64,000 nucleotides of DNA from Prosapia bicincta (GCA_036971475.1 JBAIZL010000005.1:65513155-65577154), one strand, 5' to 3'; positions 1 to 42,059 are shown, numbered from the stretch's first letter. Made by a program: numbers and translations. The notes: generated from the letters alone by a model not told the origin.

Positions 1-239
1 GACAAGTTTATAAACATTTACAAGTGTTTAGTAATATTTATTCATTAATAGATTCAAGATATTTTAACACATTTAAAAACAGTAATCTTGTACATTTTTA
101 TAACACCTTTGCATTTGTTGATTAGAACAACATAATTTTGATGCTATTGTCTTTTGTTGCATTTTTCTGGTTATTGATTTTGTGAAAATATGCCAGAAAT
201 CTATGTAAATAGTTTCCCAAAAATATGGTACGAAGATTC

Positions 240-990
240 AATTGTGCTACAAGAACTAGGAATGACCATGGTTAAATATCTATTTTGTATTGTTAAATTC
301 CTTCTATTAGCTCACACTTTCCTGATATTGTATCTTGTACGAATCTCCGATTGTTCATAAAATTAGTTTTTATTTATCTAATCAAATTCAACCAATACAT
401 TTTTTTTAAAACCTATAGTGGATGACAATTGATGTTAATAAATATTGTTAAAATATTTTTTCAATAATCAAATTATAAAAATTTGGGGGCTGGGTCGGAT
501 TGGAACTGAGTAGCTTCATGTTCAAAGTCTGGTGCTCTTTGGCACTGCACCAACTTTGCCATAGTTAATATTCTTCTTCTTAAAAATGTATAGGAATTTT
601 TCATTTGCCCCCATCTGGTTGTGTCTAAACCTACATCGCATAACCTTAAATTGTTGCCAGGGTTACCACACAATATCATAAATAATGCTTTAAGATTAAA
701 AATAAATGAAAAGAATAAAGTAAACAAACAAACTGGATTAATGGTATCGAACCTTGATTCACAAATGGACAATGTGAAATGAAATAGAAAAGAAACTACA
801 ACACAATGCAAGTGACAAACAAAAATTAGTAACAAACAAAAATAATAGTCCAACACTATAGATAGAAAGGAAAATGGAAAACTGCAAAGAAATACGCTTA
901 CTATTTTGCCCCTTAGTGTTGTTATTCTATGATATGTATGCATATATTTATATTAACTGAAGTTATAAAATTAAAATAAAATAAAATAAA
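240..990. repeat. Dispersed repeat with tRNA-like (SINE-type) module, copy 1
   Basis: Shares its whole layout with 52,150-52,840. On the minus strand at about 480-560 a tRNA-like stretch is seen, with a box-A-like TTGGTGCAGTGCC and a box-B-like AGTTCCAATCC. The plus-strand right end is an A-rich (AAATA)n tail near 965-990. Either a tRNA-derived SINE inside a longer repeat, or a longer retroposon with such a module. Confidence 0.5.
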
Positions 991-999
991 ATTTGTATT

Positions 1000-2660
1000 G
1001 TTTGATTTAAGTAGGAATGGACTTAATTTTTTTTTATATACCTGTTTGTAGACAGGTAGAATAGTGAGCATTGGTTATATCGATTTATATGAGGGAATTT
1101 TTGTAATAATAATTACTCGACTAAATTTTTATGTCCATTTTTCAAGTAGATGATGATATAACTATAAGCATAGTAGGTTTCAGAGCCAAACTTGTTGTCA
1201 AATGTTAATCCATTTTATATTGTATGTATAGGGACACAGGGCAAATTTTGTCACATGGAAACAATTTTTTTAATTCTTAAATTTTATATTAATTAAGTTT
1301 TTATAATAATTAATTATTAAGGTTTTAAATTTTTGTAAACCTTAATATACTTAAAACAGACACAAAATAGGGTGGACACATTTTTTAGTTGTATTTAAAA
1401 CAGGTTTGTTATGGAATTTTCATTCAGACTAATACATTACTTATCCAGAAATATTTTAAAATCTTTTAACGGTGCTAATGGAAAAGGAAGTAAAAGTATT
1501 ACTACAGTTTCCTCCTTTAATGTGCCGACCACACTTTTATACTGCTAAGAAGGTCTGAGTTATTATAGCTTAATTAAAAATTAATTCTAAGTAAATAATG
1601 TTTGATCAGATCAAGTACTGATATAAGTATTTTTCAAACTAATAATAAAGAGCAATAAAAGAAAATTAATTAGAAATATATTTTACTCATTACAAATTTA
1701 ATAATTCAGTACAATTGCTCTAACCGACCAATTGTTATTAAAGAGATCAGACTGTAATTGTGTTCACACAACCAATACCAGTCACTGAAAAAAAGTGAAG
1801 TTCTCTGTAAGCACAGATTGTTCTGAAATGCTACTTGAAATTAAGGAAGATCATGAATGGTAAGGTCTACTCAGTGTGTTGGCCTACTCTCAGGAGATGG
1901 TAATAAAACCAATGAGTGTAAATGGGATGCTTTTCTTATTTGACTTATTTAATCATGATGCTGGTTCATCACACTAAACTAACTCTAATAATTTATACAG
2001 AATGTATATTTCTTAATTATATCATAGGTAATAGTGTATGGTCATTTCATTTGGTCCCAATTTCATCCTATAGGTTTTTGTCTCTTTGAGTTTCCAGTCT
2101 TACAAAGCCATCATTTACTATAAAACTAAAAGTTTGTAAAAAGAATGTGTTAATAAACCTCTTGGCTTTTTTCCCTATTAGCCGTACCAACCTGGACTTA
2201 TTTTAGTATTGACCTTATATTCTCCTTTATAATTTGCATTTAGAAAGCAATATATTTTCCCGTAGATATGTCAACAAATGATCCATGCACAGAAGGCTCT
2301 TGAGATGCTTATGAAGAGAATACTAATCAAGACACCAGCTAAACTTGGTTTAAGGATCAACATTAGTTCAAGAATGAACTGAAATTTTTAAAACATTAGT
2401 GAAGAATTGAAGGTTTTCATCCAAGCACTTGATGTCCTTTTTTTTAAACATTCTATTCTTACAAATAGTAGTAATGTCATAAGACAAGCATGGGTCATTC
2501 CAGTAGTTTCCATACATCCAGCGATTTAAGATTATGAGATAAAAATATATATTTAATTTTCAGTCTAATCATGAGTTAAAGTGACACCTAAAGAGTATAA
2601 GGAGATAAAAAAATTTTTCTAATAGAACTAAAAACAAATCTATATCAATAGGTTTTTCTT
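1000..2660. other. Intron of dynein gene 2, no gene seen
   Basis: AT-rich sequence with no long open frame on either strand and no clear repeat boundary. I looked for a further dynein exon on the minus strand and found none with matching splice sites. Confidence 0.6.
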
Positions 2661-2663
2661 TAC

Positions 2664-30863
<28,200 letters not shown>

Positions 30864-31739
30864 CTGTAAACAAATTGGTTTGATTATTATTAAAAAAACA
30901 GTTATACACCTTACATAAAGCAATATACAGACAGTGTATAAACACTTGCCTAAATTTATATCAATTTAAATTATATAGTGATAAAATGTTTTGTAACCAG
31001 TTGTTTGCAAGTGTGTCTGCCAGAAAAACAAATTATTATAAGAAGGTTGGATAAGAATGAGAATTGAGATTCATTGTGTAAAGTTTACTAAACTATATGG
31101 TCAGGGAATCGGATAAATTAATAAATCTAAATCTTTAATCAAATAAATGCATAATAGAAACAGTAACATAATAACAAACAGTACTTCTCAGGATTTCTAA
31201 CACATCCAGTATTTTGGTCCTTGAATCTTAAAAGAACACAAATACATTAAAGCAAATTGTTTATCAAATAATATATTCACATTAAAAAATTATCTGTGGT
31301 TTGAAACTAGATCCCATCTATGTGACTAATCATCCTATGTAGTATCGATGTTGTTGCCTCTCAATGTTGAAGTAATGTCTAATACAAATATCTTTTCTAT
31401 AATAATATCTAATGTTTCCTCTGTCAGCCTAATAATAATAATAGGCCTAATATAAACAACGTATACAATAATTGTAACTATCAACAAATTTTAATTACTA
31501 ATAAGTTATACACAGTATATCAATAACAAAAATTTAATATTAATGACTAAATTAATAGACTGTGGGCCTAAATAATGAATAAATAATAGGTTAAATATAA
31601 ACACCGAATATAATAATTATAATTATATCAATTAATTAAGATAACATCTTGATACAGATTCAATAGACTAGACGAATAACTAAACATGATTTAAGCACCC
31701 AGTATGGTTACTCGTTTGTGTTAGTAAGTCATACTTTCG

Positions 31740-32250
31740 GATCATAACACCAAATGTTTGCGCTCAAATACACCAACGCCCCACCCAAATCGGTAGTCGT
31801 AGCAAAATTTTTTTTTTTAAGAAATAAAATTTGGAATTATACCTCCAACTTTCCCATTGACATCATTCGCCTGGCCAAAAAATAAAAAAAAACTTCACAG
31901 ATTGACGTTTTTATGTCAAACTGTAATTTTATTTAAGGAGGTTTTAATTTAATGTCGTTTTAAACAGGTTTAAAACGCTGTTGGGAGTATAACACTAACT
32001 ATTAAACTTAGTCGGTAACCAAGTCTTGTTTCCCGGCCAGATCCGATTCAAAAGTGCGGATGGCGATAGTTCACGTTTTGTTAGCGCGCCTAACTCAAAA
32101 AATCCCGTCTGTTACGTCACCGGATGTCCGTGTCGTGTCGTCCTACTACGCGCTTAGCTTATATGTGGCGGTCAGCAGAACGCGCCAAGCCGTTCGACAC
32201 ACTTATGGGCGACATCGTCCAGTTTTGGTCATCCCACCAAACCAATCTTA
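31740..32250. promoter_or_regulatory. CpG-richer block upstream of dynein gene 2, possible promoter
   Basis: This block is clearly richer in CG dinucleotides than its AT-rich surroundings, with clusters such as AGCGCGCC, TACGCGC and AACGCGCC and a CRE-like TTACGTCAC near 32,112. It lies 0.9-1.4 kb upstream of the first coding exon and could hold the missing 5' UTR exon or a bidirectional promoter. Short plus-strand open frames here (32,054-32,309) match no family I recognise. Confidence 0.3.
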
Positions 32251-33500
32251 AGTATTGTAAGTTTGTATTTTGTTCATTAAAGAGTTGTTTTTCAGTTTGG
32301 TTATTTTAGTTTATCTATATTTCCCTTATTTTTTAAAATAATAGAGTGTGGTCAGTTAAATCCCAAAGTACCAAAAAAATCTAAAGCAGTCTCTTTTATT
32401 CTATGTACTTATTGATTTAGTTTCTTATTTTTTTTTTCTTCAACACATCTAATATAACACTAGGGTTTTTATTTAAAAAGCCTATATATTTTTCAAAGTA
32501 AAACGAATTTCAATGACTACCAGTTGACACTTAGTAATATTTGAGGGTCTTAGAACTTTTTTTTTATCTGAATACATATTTTAGAAATTTATTTAAGTAA
32601 ATTTCAATTTACTTTCAGTAAGTTAATAACTTTCTATTCCTAATCAAGACTTATATTTCAATTAACCTTCATTTCATAAAACTTACTAAACTTTATTTAT
32701 ACAGTAGAAGCTTAACCTAAATTCTATTTAGTTTATATCTTAGTTTTTTTTTACTATTCCTTTTACAGAAATCACTTTTTATTTTTTAATATAAAAGGTC
32801 AAGGAAAATTAGCATTCGAAAACAGTTTGGTTTTTAAGGAAATAATACAAGTATCTAAAACTACAGGCAGTTGAAATATGTAGGCCAACTCATAATAAAA
32901 AGCAGAAGGAAACATTATAGCAGGCTTGATTTTTTTTAAAAAACAATTTACCTTAAATTATCTCCTTGAAATATATATTTTTACGATTGTCTAAATTACT
33001 TTCTATAGACATCCCAACATTTTAAATGTCTAAAACAATTCAAAGTATTTCATAATATTTGACACGACTATTTTACAGATAAAACTTTACTATTGGTTGC
33101 CATAGAAACGGAAACAAATACCAGCTAAATTTCGAAGACGTTGCTCACCAGATTGCATTGACATAAAATAGTACCGGTATTTGTTTATATTACTGCTAAA
33201 ATATTACTCTCCCGTCAGTGATAGTAAACAGCTCATAAATAAAAACTGACGACCTTATCTAATAATCTAAATAGAGAGTGTTTAAATATAGTTTGGTTCT
33301 CAATATAGGCAAATGATATGCTACGGATAAAAACTCAGTAATAGAGCACACATTAATAAACTGTGATTTAAAGTAGATGGTCACTAAATTAATCTGGAAT
33401 GCCAACTAGCAGGGCCGACTACAGTATTCTACAGAATCGGGCCTGCAACTAGCTTTTCAATACTATGCTATTCATTAATAGATTTAATATTAAGCAAAAA
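32251..33500. other. Intergenic, no gene seen apart from the X-box
   Basis: AT-rich with no open frame. Contains the X-box match at 33,096-33,109, described separately. Confidence 0.5.
33096..33109. promoter_or_regulatory. RFX X-box match upstream of dynein gene 2
   Basis: GTTGCCATAGAAAC is an imperfect palindrome (GTTGCC, AT spacer, AGAAAC) fitting the RFX-factor X-box pattern RYYNYY-AT-RRNRAC. RFX factors drive many ciliary genes. It lies 2.25 kb upstream of the start codon of dynein gene 2, whose 5' UTR exon has not been placed. Motif seen; function inferred. Confidence 0.45.
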
Positions 33501-33504
33501 TTAA

Positions 33505-33545
33505 TAAGATTCACCGAACGTAATGGACTACAAAATTCAAAAATT
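33505..33545 (+). repeat. PLE family A terminal scrap
   Basis: AATAAGATTCACCGAACGTA and the following TGGACTACAAAATTC, the outermost part of the family A terminal sequence, found alone. Confidence 0.6.
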
Positions 33546-33637
33546 AATAGATACATTTTTGAGAAAAATGGTTAAATTTAAAACAATTGTACCAATTAAA
33601 AAAAAATTAGCATATACTATTATTATAAACAAGATTT

Positions 33638-33639
<2 letters not shown>

Positions 33640-33693
<54 letters not shown>
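33640..33693. repeat. (TA)n microsatellite
   Basis: TA run directly joined to a family B' inverted pair. Confidence 0.9.
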
Positions 33694-33699
<6 letters not shown>

Positions 33700-33739
33700 C
33701 AACATAGGTTATTCAAATACAAGAATATTTATTAATTTA

Positions 33740-33785
33740 TATCCAAAGCTTTTCATTGGTAAACAGTACCAACATCATCAGGAAT
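33740..33785 (-). ncRNA. Hammerhead ribozyme motif, PLE family B'
   Basis: Minus strand: AUUC, CUGAUGA, U, GUUGG/CCAAU stem II (ends in G-U), GAAA, AAGCUU palindrome, U, GGAU. Core intact. Confidence 0.55.
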
Positions 33786-33809
33786 GAAAATTACTTGATT
33801 GTAATTTTC

Positions 33810-33854
33810 AATCCTGATGATGTTGGTACTGTTTACCAACGAAAAGCTTTGGAT
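33810..33854 (+). ncRNA. Hammerhead ribozyme motif, PLE family B'
   Basis: Plus strand: CUGAUGA at 33,814-33,820, GUUGG at 33,822-33,826, CCAACGAAA at 33,836-33,844, then AAGCUU and U, GGAU. Core intact. Confidence 0.58.
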
Positions 33855-33936
33855 ATAAATTAATAAATATTATTGTATTTGAATAACCTATGTTGTTAAA
33901 TTATTAAACAATAAAACGTTATATATATATATTTTA

Positions 33937-34105
33937 AAACAACATAGGTTATTCAAACACAAGAATATATATTAATTTATATCTTCTTGTATTTATAATT
34001 AATTGTATTTATATTTATTAATTTATTTTATTTTGGATATAAATTAATAAATATTCTTGTATTTGAATAACCTATGTTGTTTTAAATTATTAAACAAGAA
34101 AACGT
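33937..34105. repeat. PLE family B' ends without hammerhead, inverted
   Basis: AACAACATAGGTTATTCAAA and its complement flank an AT-rich centre in which the ribozyme part is lost. A short (TA)n at 34,109-34,127 follows. Confidence 0.6.
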
Positions 34106-34127
34106 ATTTTATATATATATATATATA

Positions 34128-35700
34128 GCAAGAATACTTTTAATGAATATATTTATTCAAAGCTTTTCGCCGATAAAATAGTACCAGCATCTTCAGAAAA
34201 ATAATTATCAAATAAAAAAAATGATAATTTTTAGTTTATAAAATCTTTTTCATTTTGCCCTAATCTAGATTTTATAATATTGACAGTCTCTTTTATAGGA
34301 ATATTTGTGTACATATTTTTTATATCTAATGATATTAATTTTGTATTATTATCAATATTAATTATTTTTAATTTTTCAATAAGGTTAATAGAATTACTTA
34401 TGGTATGATTATTATTTAGTTTCATTTTATCTTTAAGAATAGATGTTATGGTATTTTATAAGAAGGGGCATTTATAAAATTTACTAATGGTCTAATTGGT
34501 TTCTCAATTTTGTGTAATTTAATAAGTCCATTCATTATTGGAATTTTTGGATTATCGTTCATATAATTACTAATATTATTTTTATTAAATAATTTATAAG
34601 AAGATTTTATTAAATTTTTTATTTCATTTTGGTATTTCTTTGTAGGATCCTTATATATTTCACTAAATTGATTTTCATTTATATATTTTTCTGTTTTATT
34701 TATGTGTTTGTCCTTATCAATAATTACAATAGCATTACTTTTATCAGCCTTTACTGTAATTAGATTGTTAATTTGTAGTTTATCTTTTAAATCTTTAACT
34801 CCTAAATATGTTTGTCTATGGGTTTCATTATTTTATTAGTTTTAATTAATTTTTTTATTTCATGAGCTGCTTCGATTCTGGTACTATCTTGTATATTTTC
34901 ATTTAATTTACTAATGGCTATTTCCGTATCTATTATTATATTATCAATATCTTTATTTATGTTACTTTTTATATTGATTTTATTATTTTCAAGTAGTTTT
35001 ATTTCGCAATTATTAAATTTAGTATTAGATAAATTAACAACATTAGGGTGAAAGCTATGATATTTAACTTCAGGTATTATTTTCATTTGTTTTTCAAGTT
35101 TCAAATTATTTAGTTTTTTGGATATATTATTTATTTTTATATTTCTAATTTGATTTATCATGGTAGTTAATTTTATTGTATTTTTCTTCCCATTTTATAT
35201 TATTCATTGTAGAAGCTAATTTTAAATGTAATTTATATATTTCAGTAGTTAAAATGTTTTGTTTTTTATATAAATTTCTTATTTCATTTTTAACCCATAA
35301 TTTCTCTACTTGTTTACAAGTTTTTTTGGCAGTATAACTTTTGTTTTTTATTGTAATGTTTGCATATTTTGGAATAATATTGTTTATAATACATTGTTTA
35401 TTAAAATATATATTACAATTTGTGTTCATTTAATTATAATGAGAATTATAATACTAATAATGAGTTGATAAATGAACAAATACAAGTAAAATCTAAATTT
35501 GATAATATATTCAGTGTTTGTAGTGTTAGGGCAGCAAAATAAAATACAAATTTTTAACAACATTGTAATCGATTTGACATAGCTATTTATTTGATCTAAT
35601 TTGCACATATGTTAATTTTAATTGTTTAATATTCCTGATGATGATACTGTTAGCCAACGAAAAGCTTTGAATTGTAAATTCAATTTTAATTCTTGTATAT
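34128..35700 (-). mobile_element. Penelope-like element family B, N-terminal reverse transcriptase region
   Basis: Minus-strand coding in broken frames from 35,429 to 34,231: a long Lys/Asn-rich N-terminal region (KYANITIKNKSYTAKKTC, IIPEVKYHSFHPNVVNLSNT) and then KLISLDIKNMYTNIPIKETV, the reverse-transcriptase motif A region of Penelope-like elements (catalytic Asp in SLDIK.MYTNIP). Everything after motif A, including YxDD and GIY-YIG, is missing. Hammerhead motifs lie at 34,155-34,200 (minus) and, with stem II damaged, at 35,629-35,675 (plus), again inverted. Confidence 0.82.
34155..34200 (-). ncRNA. Hammerhead ribozyme motif, PLE family B
   Basis: Minus strand: UUUU, CUGAAGA, U, GCUGGUA/UAUCGGC stem II, GAAA, AAGCUU palindrome, U, GAAU. 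Core intact; stem I has a G-U pair. Confidence 0.55.
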
Positions 35701-35727
35701 GTATTTTGACTTAGTTCTTTATATATG

Positions 35728-36850
<1,123 letters not shown>

Positions 36851-36924
36851 ACTAAAATATTTTTCAAATTAAAAGGTTGAGCTTAAAGCTCTACTAGAAC
36901 TAATCTATAAATATATACATCAAT

Positions 36925-37090
36925 AAAACATGACAGGTTAATCAAATACAAGAATTATTTAATAATAATTCATTAAAATGAATTATTATTCATTCCTGAT
37001 AATTTTGGTACTGTTAACCAACGAAAAGCTTTGAATATAATTATTAAATAATTTTTGTATTTGAATAACCTGAGTTGTTTTTTATTATTA
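36925..37090. mobile_element. PLE family B' inverted terminal pair, decayed
   Basis: Inverted AATAATTCATT-centred arms. The plus-strand hammerhead remnant at 36,994-37,038 has CUGAUAA (G8 lost), stem UUUGG/CCAAC, GAAA and AAGCUU. Confidence 0.6.
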
Positions 37091-37094
37091 TACA

Positions 37095-38085
37095 AGAAAG
37101 CATATATATATTTTTAATTTTATATAATTTTGAATAATTTCTTTATAATAAAACAAAATTTAATAATACTTAGAAAATAATAAATTGCTGGGCGCCAGTT
37201 AGAATTACAAAATAATTGTAACCCCAACAGTAAAATTTAGATTACTATTACTTTTATTTATTACTTACCATTTATAGTAATAAATAAAACACTTTCTTAT
37301 AATTCGATTATTTTTTGTTTAATTTAGTTTTTTTTAAAATCTTATTCTAGTTACAATATTTTTTTTTTTTTAATACACTTTCTCTATTTCCTAATTTAGT
37401 TAAATATCACAACACTCTTTCTTTCAGGTTATTTAATGGGTTATTATGACAAATTAAAATTTGGTTTATGCAATTAATGTTGTAATAAATTTTATAAAAG
37501 AAACGCCTAGGCCTAAAGTTATTAATTTTGAATTTACAATATAATAATTTACAATCGTTTCTTAAATTTAATTACTTATCTGAAGTTTAATGTTTTTGTC
37601 CAAATTTCTAGCCTTTTAAATTTATTTCTATAAACAAATCTTTCACCACTATTTTTTTAATGCTTGAATTCTTCCTTTAAATACAATTTTGGCCAAGTTT
37701 TTTTGCTTCCAGTTCCAATGCAAGCTTCTCTAACAATGAATTTTTTTTAATTGAAAATTTCTAGAGCCAAGAATAAAATTTTGTCAATTGTTGAAACATT
37801 TGTTATTTAACCCACTGATTATTTGATCTTCATGTCCTTACCTGGACAGTTAAGTTTTATCCTCTATGCAATAACTTTTAGATTTTGTACAATTCTACAT
37901 TTGGAAAACATCAGCTGTTTCATAATTATACTAGCTGCCATCTTGGTTTAAATATTAAAAATTTTTTTTTAATATAGATTATGGCTCCATTGCTTACATT
38001 TTTTTTTTAATCCATTTTTAATCTACTTCTATTATATTCTGAATTATTGTTATTTATTACTTTTGTGTTTTTGTATAAAAACATT

Positions 38086-38090
<5 letters not shown>
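37095..38090. other. Intergenic, no gene seen
   Basis: Very AT-rich with poly-T runs and no open frame. (TA)n tracts follow at 38,092-38,138 and 38,210-38,251. Confidence 0.5.
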
Positions 38091-38091
<1 letters not shown>

Positions 38092-38141
<50 letters not shown>

Positions 38142-38205
38142 TCGCAATATTTACAATTGAATTGTAAATTCAATTATAATTCTTGTATTTGTATTTCGAC
38201 TTATG

Positions 38206-38255
<50 letters not shown>

Positions 38256-38260
38256 TTATT
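38092..38260. repeat. Two (TA)n microsatellites around a PLE B-type scrap
   Basis: TA runs at 38,092-38,138 and 38,210-38,251. The 70 bp between them (ATTGAATTGTAAATTCAATT and TTCTTGTATTTGTATTTCGA) matches the outer end of the PLE piece at 35,660-35,720. Confidence 0.75.
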
Positions 38261-38733
38261 TATTTATAACAACATAACAGTAGTTTCTCATGCTGCTAGA
38301 GTATTCCTCTATATATAACTACTTTTGCTATTTTACGACATAAAATTATTTAAAATGTATAAAGTTAATATAATCTCAACAAACCTCATGTCATTTATTA
38401 CGTTTATTGTAAATCAATTTTGTTTAAAATAAATTGTTGGGCTCTAAATCTGTATTTTAAACAGATTAAATTTGGTGAGAGATTTTCAGAATTTCTTGAT
38501 TAGTAAAAAAAACTCACTGATTCTTTATTTAAATAAATTTTAATGATGCTAAGAAAATTATGACTAATTTACATTCTAAAATAATAGAATGGATGAAATG
38601 CTAGTTTATTTTTCATTAGTAAAACAACAGAAAAGAAAATTTTAAACATTTAACAGTTGTTTCGTCTTAAGTGTAAAATTATCTTAATCAGCAACATATA
38701 GTTAACTGAATTGATGTTTTCTAAACAAAAAAA

Positions 38734-41000
38734 AATCTAAAGAGGGTTGAGCAAGCACTGAAAGCCCAAGGCAATTTTTTTTCAGATTATTGTTCTGCGC
38801 ACTTGGATGATTGTATAAAAACGTATGTCGCCGCCCCCTCATGTATTCGACATAGCGGGGGAAACATTGTGGGGAACATGCTGTACTGATATCTTTGTAT
38901 CTTTTAAACTATAAAAGATAGAATAACCAAAAAATTGTTTTTGAACTCACAAAAATAAGGGCTTCAATAATGGTTTTACGTAAAAAGAGCAAACTATATA
39001 GCCTACTTATTGAGTGAAAAACTTATATTTTTTAAAAGTTTTACTTTTACTTTGTTTTTTTAGCAAATTTCCATTGGAAAATTCACCTATTGCGGTAAAC
39101 GTAAGCCGGAGACTAACATGAAAGTTTGTTTTAAGGTCTCTAGAATTAAAAAAATATTTGTTCAAATTTATACACACAGATATATACTAATATCACGACA
39201 GTTTTCGTGTCTACATCATGGTAACTTTGGAACGAAATAACCGATTTCTATCCAATTTAGTTAGCAAGTATAATTTGGTATTTGTGGGAATATGTTTGTT
39301 AATAGGAAGAATCGATCAATCAGAAGTTGACTTTTTGCCCACCTTTTTTAATACAAAAAATCGATTTTGCCATTTCCTGCCAAAAATATTAGCCTATGTA
39401 TTTCTGAAATGCATTTATTTATAAAGAATAAATTTCAATCTGGAGGAACATAATTTTATATAAGATTTGTTAAATATAATAAAACATAATTAAAAGTGTA
39501 GGGGATCGATCATGCACTAAAATACTGAATATTGTCAGTAGAGCTGGCGAGGGTCTGGATGGGTTACTTGAGTCAGGGGAAAACCCAGCCCTTAGACGGT
39601 TAAACCAATTTTCTTCTCTCGGGCAGTCATCAACTTCAACCCTTTCCGCCCTCAAGTGATCATTAGATTATTGGTCATAATCCTTTCTTAACCTCTTTCT
39701 CCCACAGGCGGTCATTGATCTCAAGCCTTACTTAACCCCTTCCTTCCTTAACACCTTCCCCTCCCTCCCTTTCCTTAACTCTTACTTATTTACCTGATGA
39801 CATCATTCCTGAAAAATCATTTGTTTGTGTTCAAGTACCATCGGTGCTACCTCTCGGCTAACTTGTCCAAACAACAGAGACACTTTTATTGTACTGTATG
39901 ACCAAGGCTTCTTCTTTGTTGCCAAAATCATGCCTATAAGCGTTTTGTGTGTCATTGATCTCAAGCCTTACTTAACCTTTTCCTAAACTTTAAGGAAAGG
40001 GTTTATGACCGCCTGAGGGCTGAGTCTTCCCCTGACTCAAGTGACTCATCCTGTCCCTCATCAGCTCTACTATTGTCACCGTCCATTAGGAACATTTTAG
40101 ATGCCATTATTGATTGAAACCATTATTTCTTTAAATAAACTAATAGTTTATTAGTTTAAAATAGTTTTTACTATTTATTAAGCTACAAAAAGCTATTATG
40201 GTTTTAACTAATAATGACATCTAAAATGTTCCTATTGAACGGCGACAATATTCATTATTTTAGTGTATGATCGATCCCCTACACTTTTTATTACGTTTTA
40301 TTATACTATAAAAGTCATATATAAAACTGTGTTCCTCTAGATTGAATTTTGTTCTTTATAAATACATACACTAATATTTTTGGTAGGAAATGGAAAATCG
40401 ATTTTCCGTATTAAAAAAGGCAGGCGAAAAGTCAACTTCAGATGGATCAATTCATCCTATTAAAAACATATTCCTGCAAATAACAAATTGCATCTGCTTA
40501 CCAAATTAGATCAAAATCGGACGTTTCATTTCAAAGTTACCATGATTTAGACACGAAAACTATTGTGATATTAGTATATATCTGTGTGTATAAATTTGAA
40601 CAAATATTTTTTTAATTCCAGAGACCTTAAAAGAAACTTTCATGTTAATTTCCGGCTTACATTTACCATAATGGGTGAATTTTCCAATTGAAATTCACAA
40701 AAAAAACAAAGTAAAAGTAAAACTTTTAAGAAAAATAATTGTTTACTCAGTAAGTATTATAGTTAAGACATTTTTAGGTGAAATCATTATTGAAACCCTT
40801 ATTTTTGTGAGTTTAAAAACATTTTTTTGGTTATTCTATCGTTTATAGTTGAAAAGATACAAAGGTTCCAGTACACCTCAGTATTTTGGCCACGTGAGGG
40901 GGCGATGAGATACGTTTTTACAATCACCCAAGTCCCCAGGACAATAATCTGAAATAAAATTGCATTAGGCTTTCAGTGCATGCTCAACCCCCTTTAGATT
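38734..41000. mobile_element. Fold-back element, 2.27 kb, with nested palindrome
   Basis: Left arm from AATCTAAAGAGGGTTGAGC (38,734) to about 39,610; right arm from about 40,010 to CTTTAGATT (41,000); inverted over about 0.85 kb with scattered differences. The right arm contains an extra palindrome (about 40,078-40,248). The loop (39,660-40,010) holds two direct copies of GTCATTGATCTCAAGCCTTA, at 39,711 and 39,952. Open frames in the arms match nothing I know. The recombinase family is unknown. Confidence 0.85.
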
Positions 41001-41109
41001 CAAGACTATTTAAAAGTGAGGTTACTGCGTTCTGGCTTGTATTTTATACATTTAGTTAATATGCCCTTTTCCTCAACCTACTTTGCTGGCTTTTAAATAT
41101 ACAAAAATT

Positions 41110-41340
41110 TAATTTCTAATAATTCTTAAACACTTTTAAATGTTTTAAACTTGCCTATAGTAGCACTTACTTTGCTTGACGGTCTGAGCAGAATTAGACG
41201 GTCTGAGTTGACAAAGGGACACATATCCCAAGACGGCCGTCCACAACAAGCAAAGTAAGTGCTACTATAGGCAAGTTTAAAACATTTAAAAGTTTTTAGT
41301 GATTACTAGTAGCTCACGCGAAGATGGAATCAACAAATGT
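41110..41340. repeat. Palindromic MITE (family P), copy near 41.2 kb
   Basis: Arms GCCTATAGTAGCACTTACTT and its complement; centre with GACGGTCTGAG and GGGACACAT. Flank AGCTCACGCGAAGATGGAAT as in the 54.3 kb copy. Confidence 0.85.
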
Positions 41341-42055
41341 TAATAATTCTTGGTAGTTCCTCAGTAATCTCATGCAGTAACTCAGGTCGAAAGTGGTTTA
41401 TTTGGTTTTTAAGATGGCGGAGGAACTTCTTTATTATTCCTGCAGCATCTTTATCTTCGGTTCCCAGTGTTAGACTCCTTTGATTTCCCTTTCTCTAGCT
41501 CCCAGAACCTATCTCCTCGACTCCCAAAACTTCTCTAATTCTTCGATTGCTCCTCACTTTCCGTCTCATAGACCAATCTGCTTTCTTTTATTATTTCCAC
41601 AACCCTGCCCTACCTTTCATTTGTTCTCTCTGTTAACAAAAGTCCTTTGTGCTTTTGTATTTGCCTCATTTTGAAATTTTCGGCTTTTTCTAAAACAAGT
41701 TACCTGTCCGTAAGCTCAGTATTCAAGTTTCCATTAAAAATATTTCATAGTTTTTTAAAATTAATGCTTTTAAAACATTCATAAATTTGAATGCTTTTTA
41801 TTTGTAAAATAATGGCACATAGTTACCTTAACTTTACAAGAGTTCTACTACTTACGCTAGATTCCTCCACAAGTATGTGCACACAGTATTTATTCCTTAC
41901 CAACTAGATTTGAATATAGGATTTTTAATAAAATATATCAGGAACAAAGGGTTTGTCTATATTTAGGATATTCAAAAGAAATTTAACAATGTAACAAGAC
42001 TCCGTTACATGCGCAACGAGGAATCCCCGTCTTTTTAGTTAATTTTGTAAAATTG
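41341..42055. other. Intergenic, no gene seen
   Basis: Includes a CT-rich stretch (41,470-41,640) with an open frame of low complexity and no motif. Confidence 0.45.
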
Positions 42056-42059
42056 CTAC

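Larger units (their letters stand above)
33697..33905. mobile_element. PLE family B' inverted terminal pair with two hammerhead motifs
   Basis: Arms of about 90 bp in inverted orientation, near-copies of 17,641-17,900. Hammerheads at 33,740-33,785 (minus) and 33,810-33,854 (plus). No coding sequence. Confidence 0.75.

Noticed and set aside
480..560. A functional tRNA gene on the minus strand
   Set aside because: Only box-A/box-B-like text; no complete cloverleaf or acceptor stem, and a diverged copy exists at 52.4 kb, as for a SINE.
473..943. 156-codon minus-strand frame with hydrophobic stretches
   Set aside because: It runs through a dispersed repeat with a tRNA-like module; no family motif, and the other repeat copy (52 kb) does not keep the frame.
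32054..32309. Two overlapping plus-strand frames in the CpG-richer block as a small gene
   Set aside because: No recognisable motif, two competing frames, and CpG-rich DNA has fewer stops; treated as possible promoter sequence instead.
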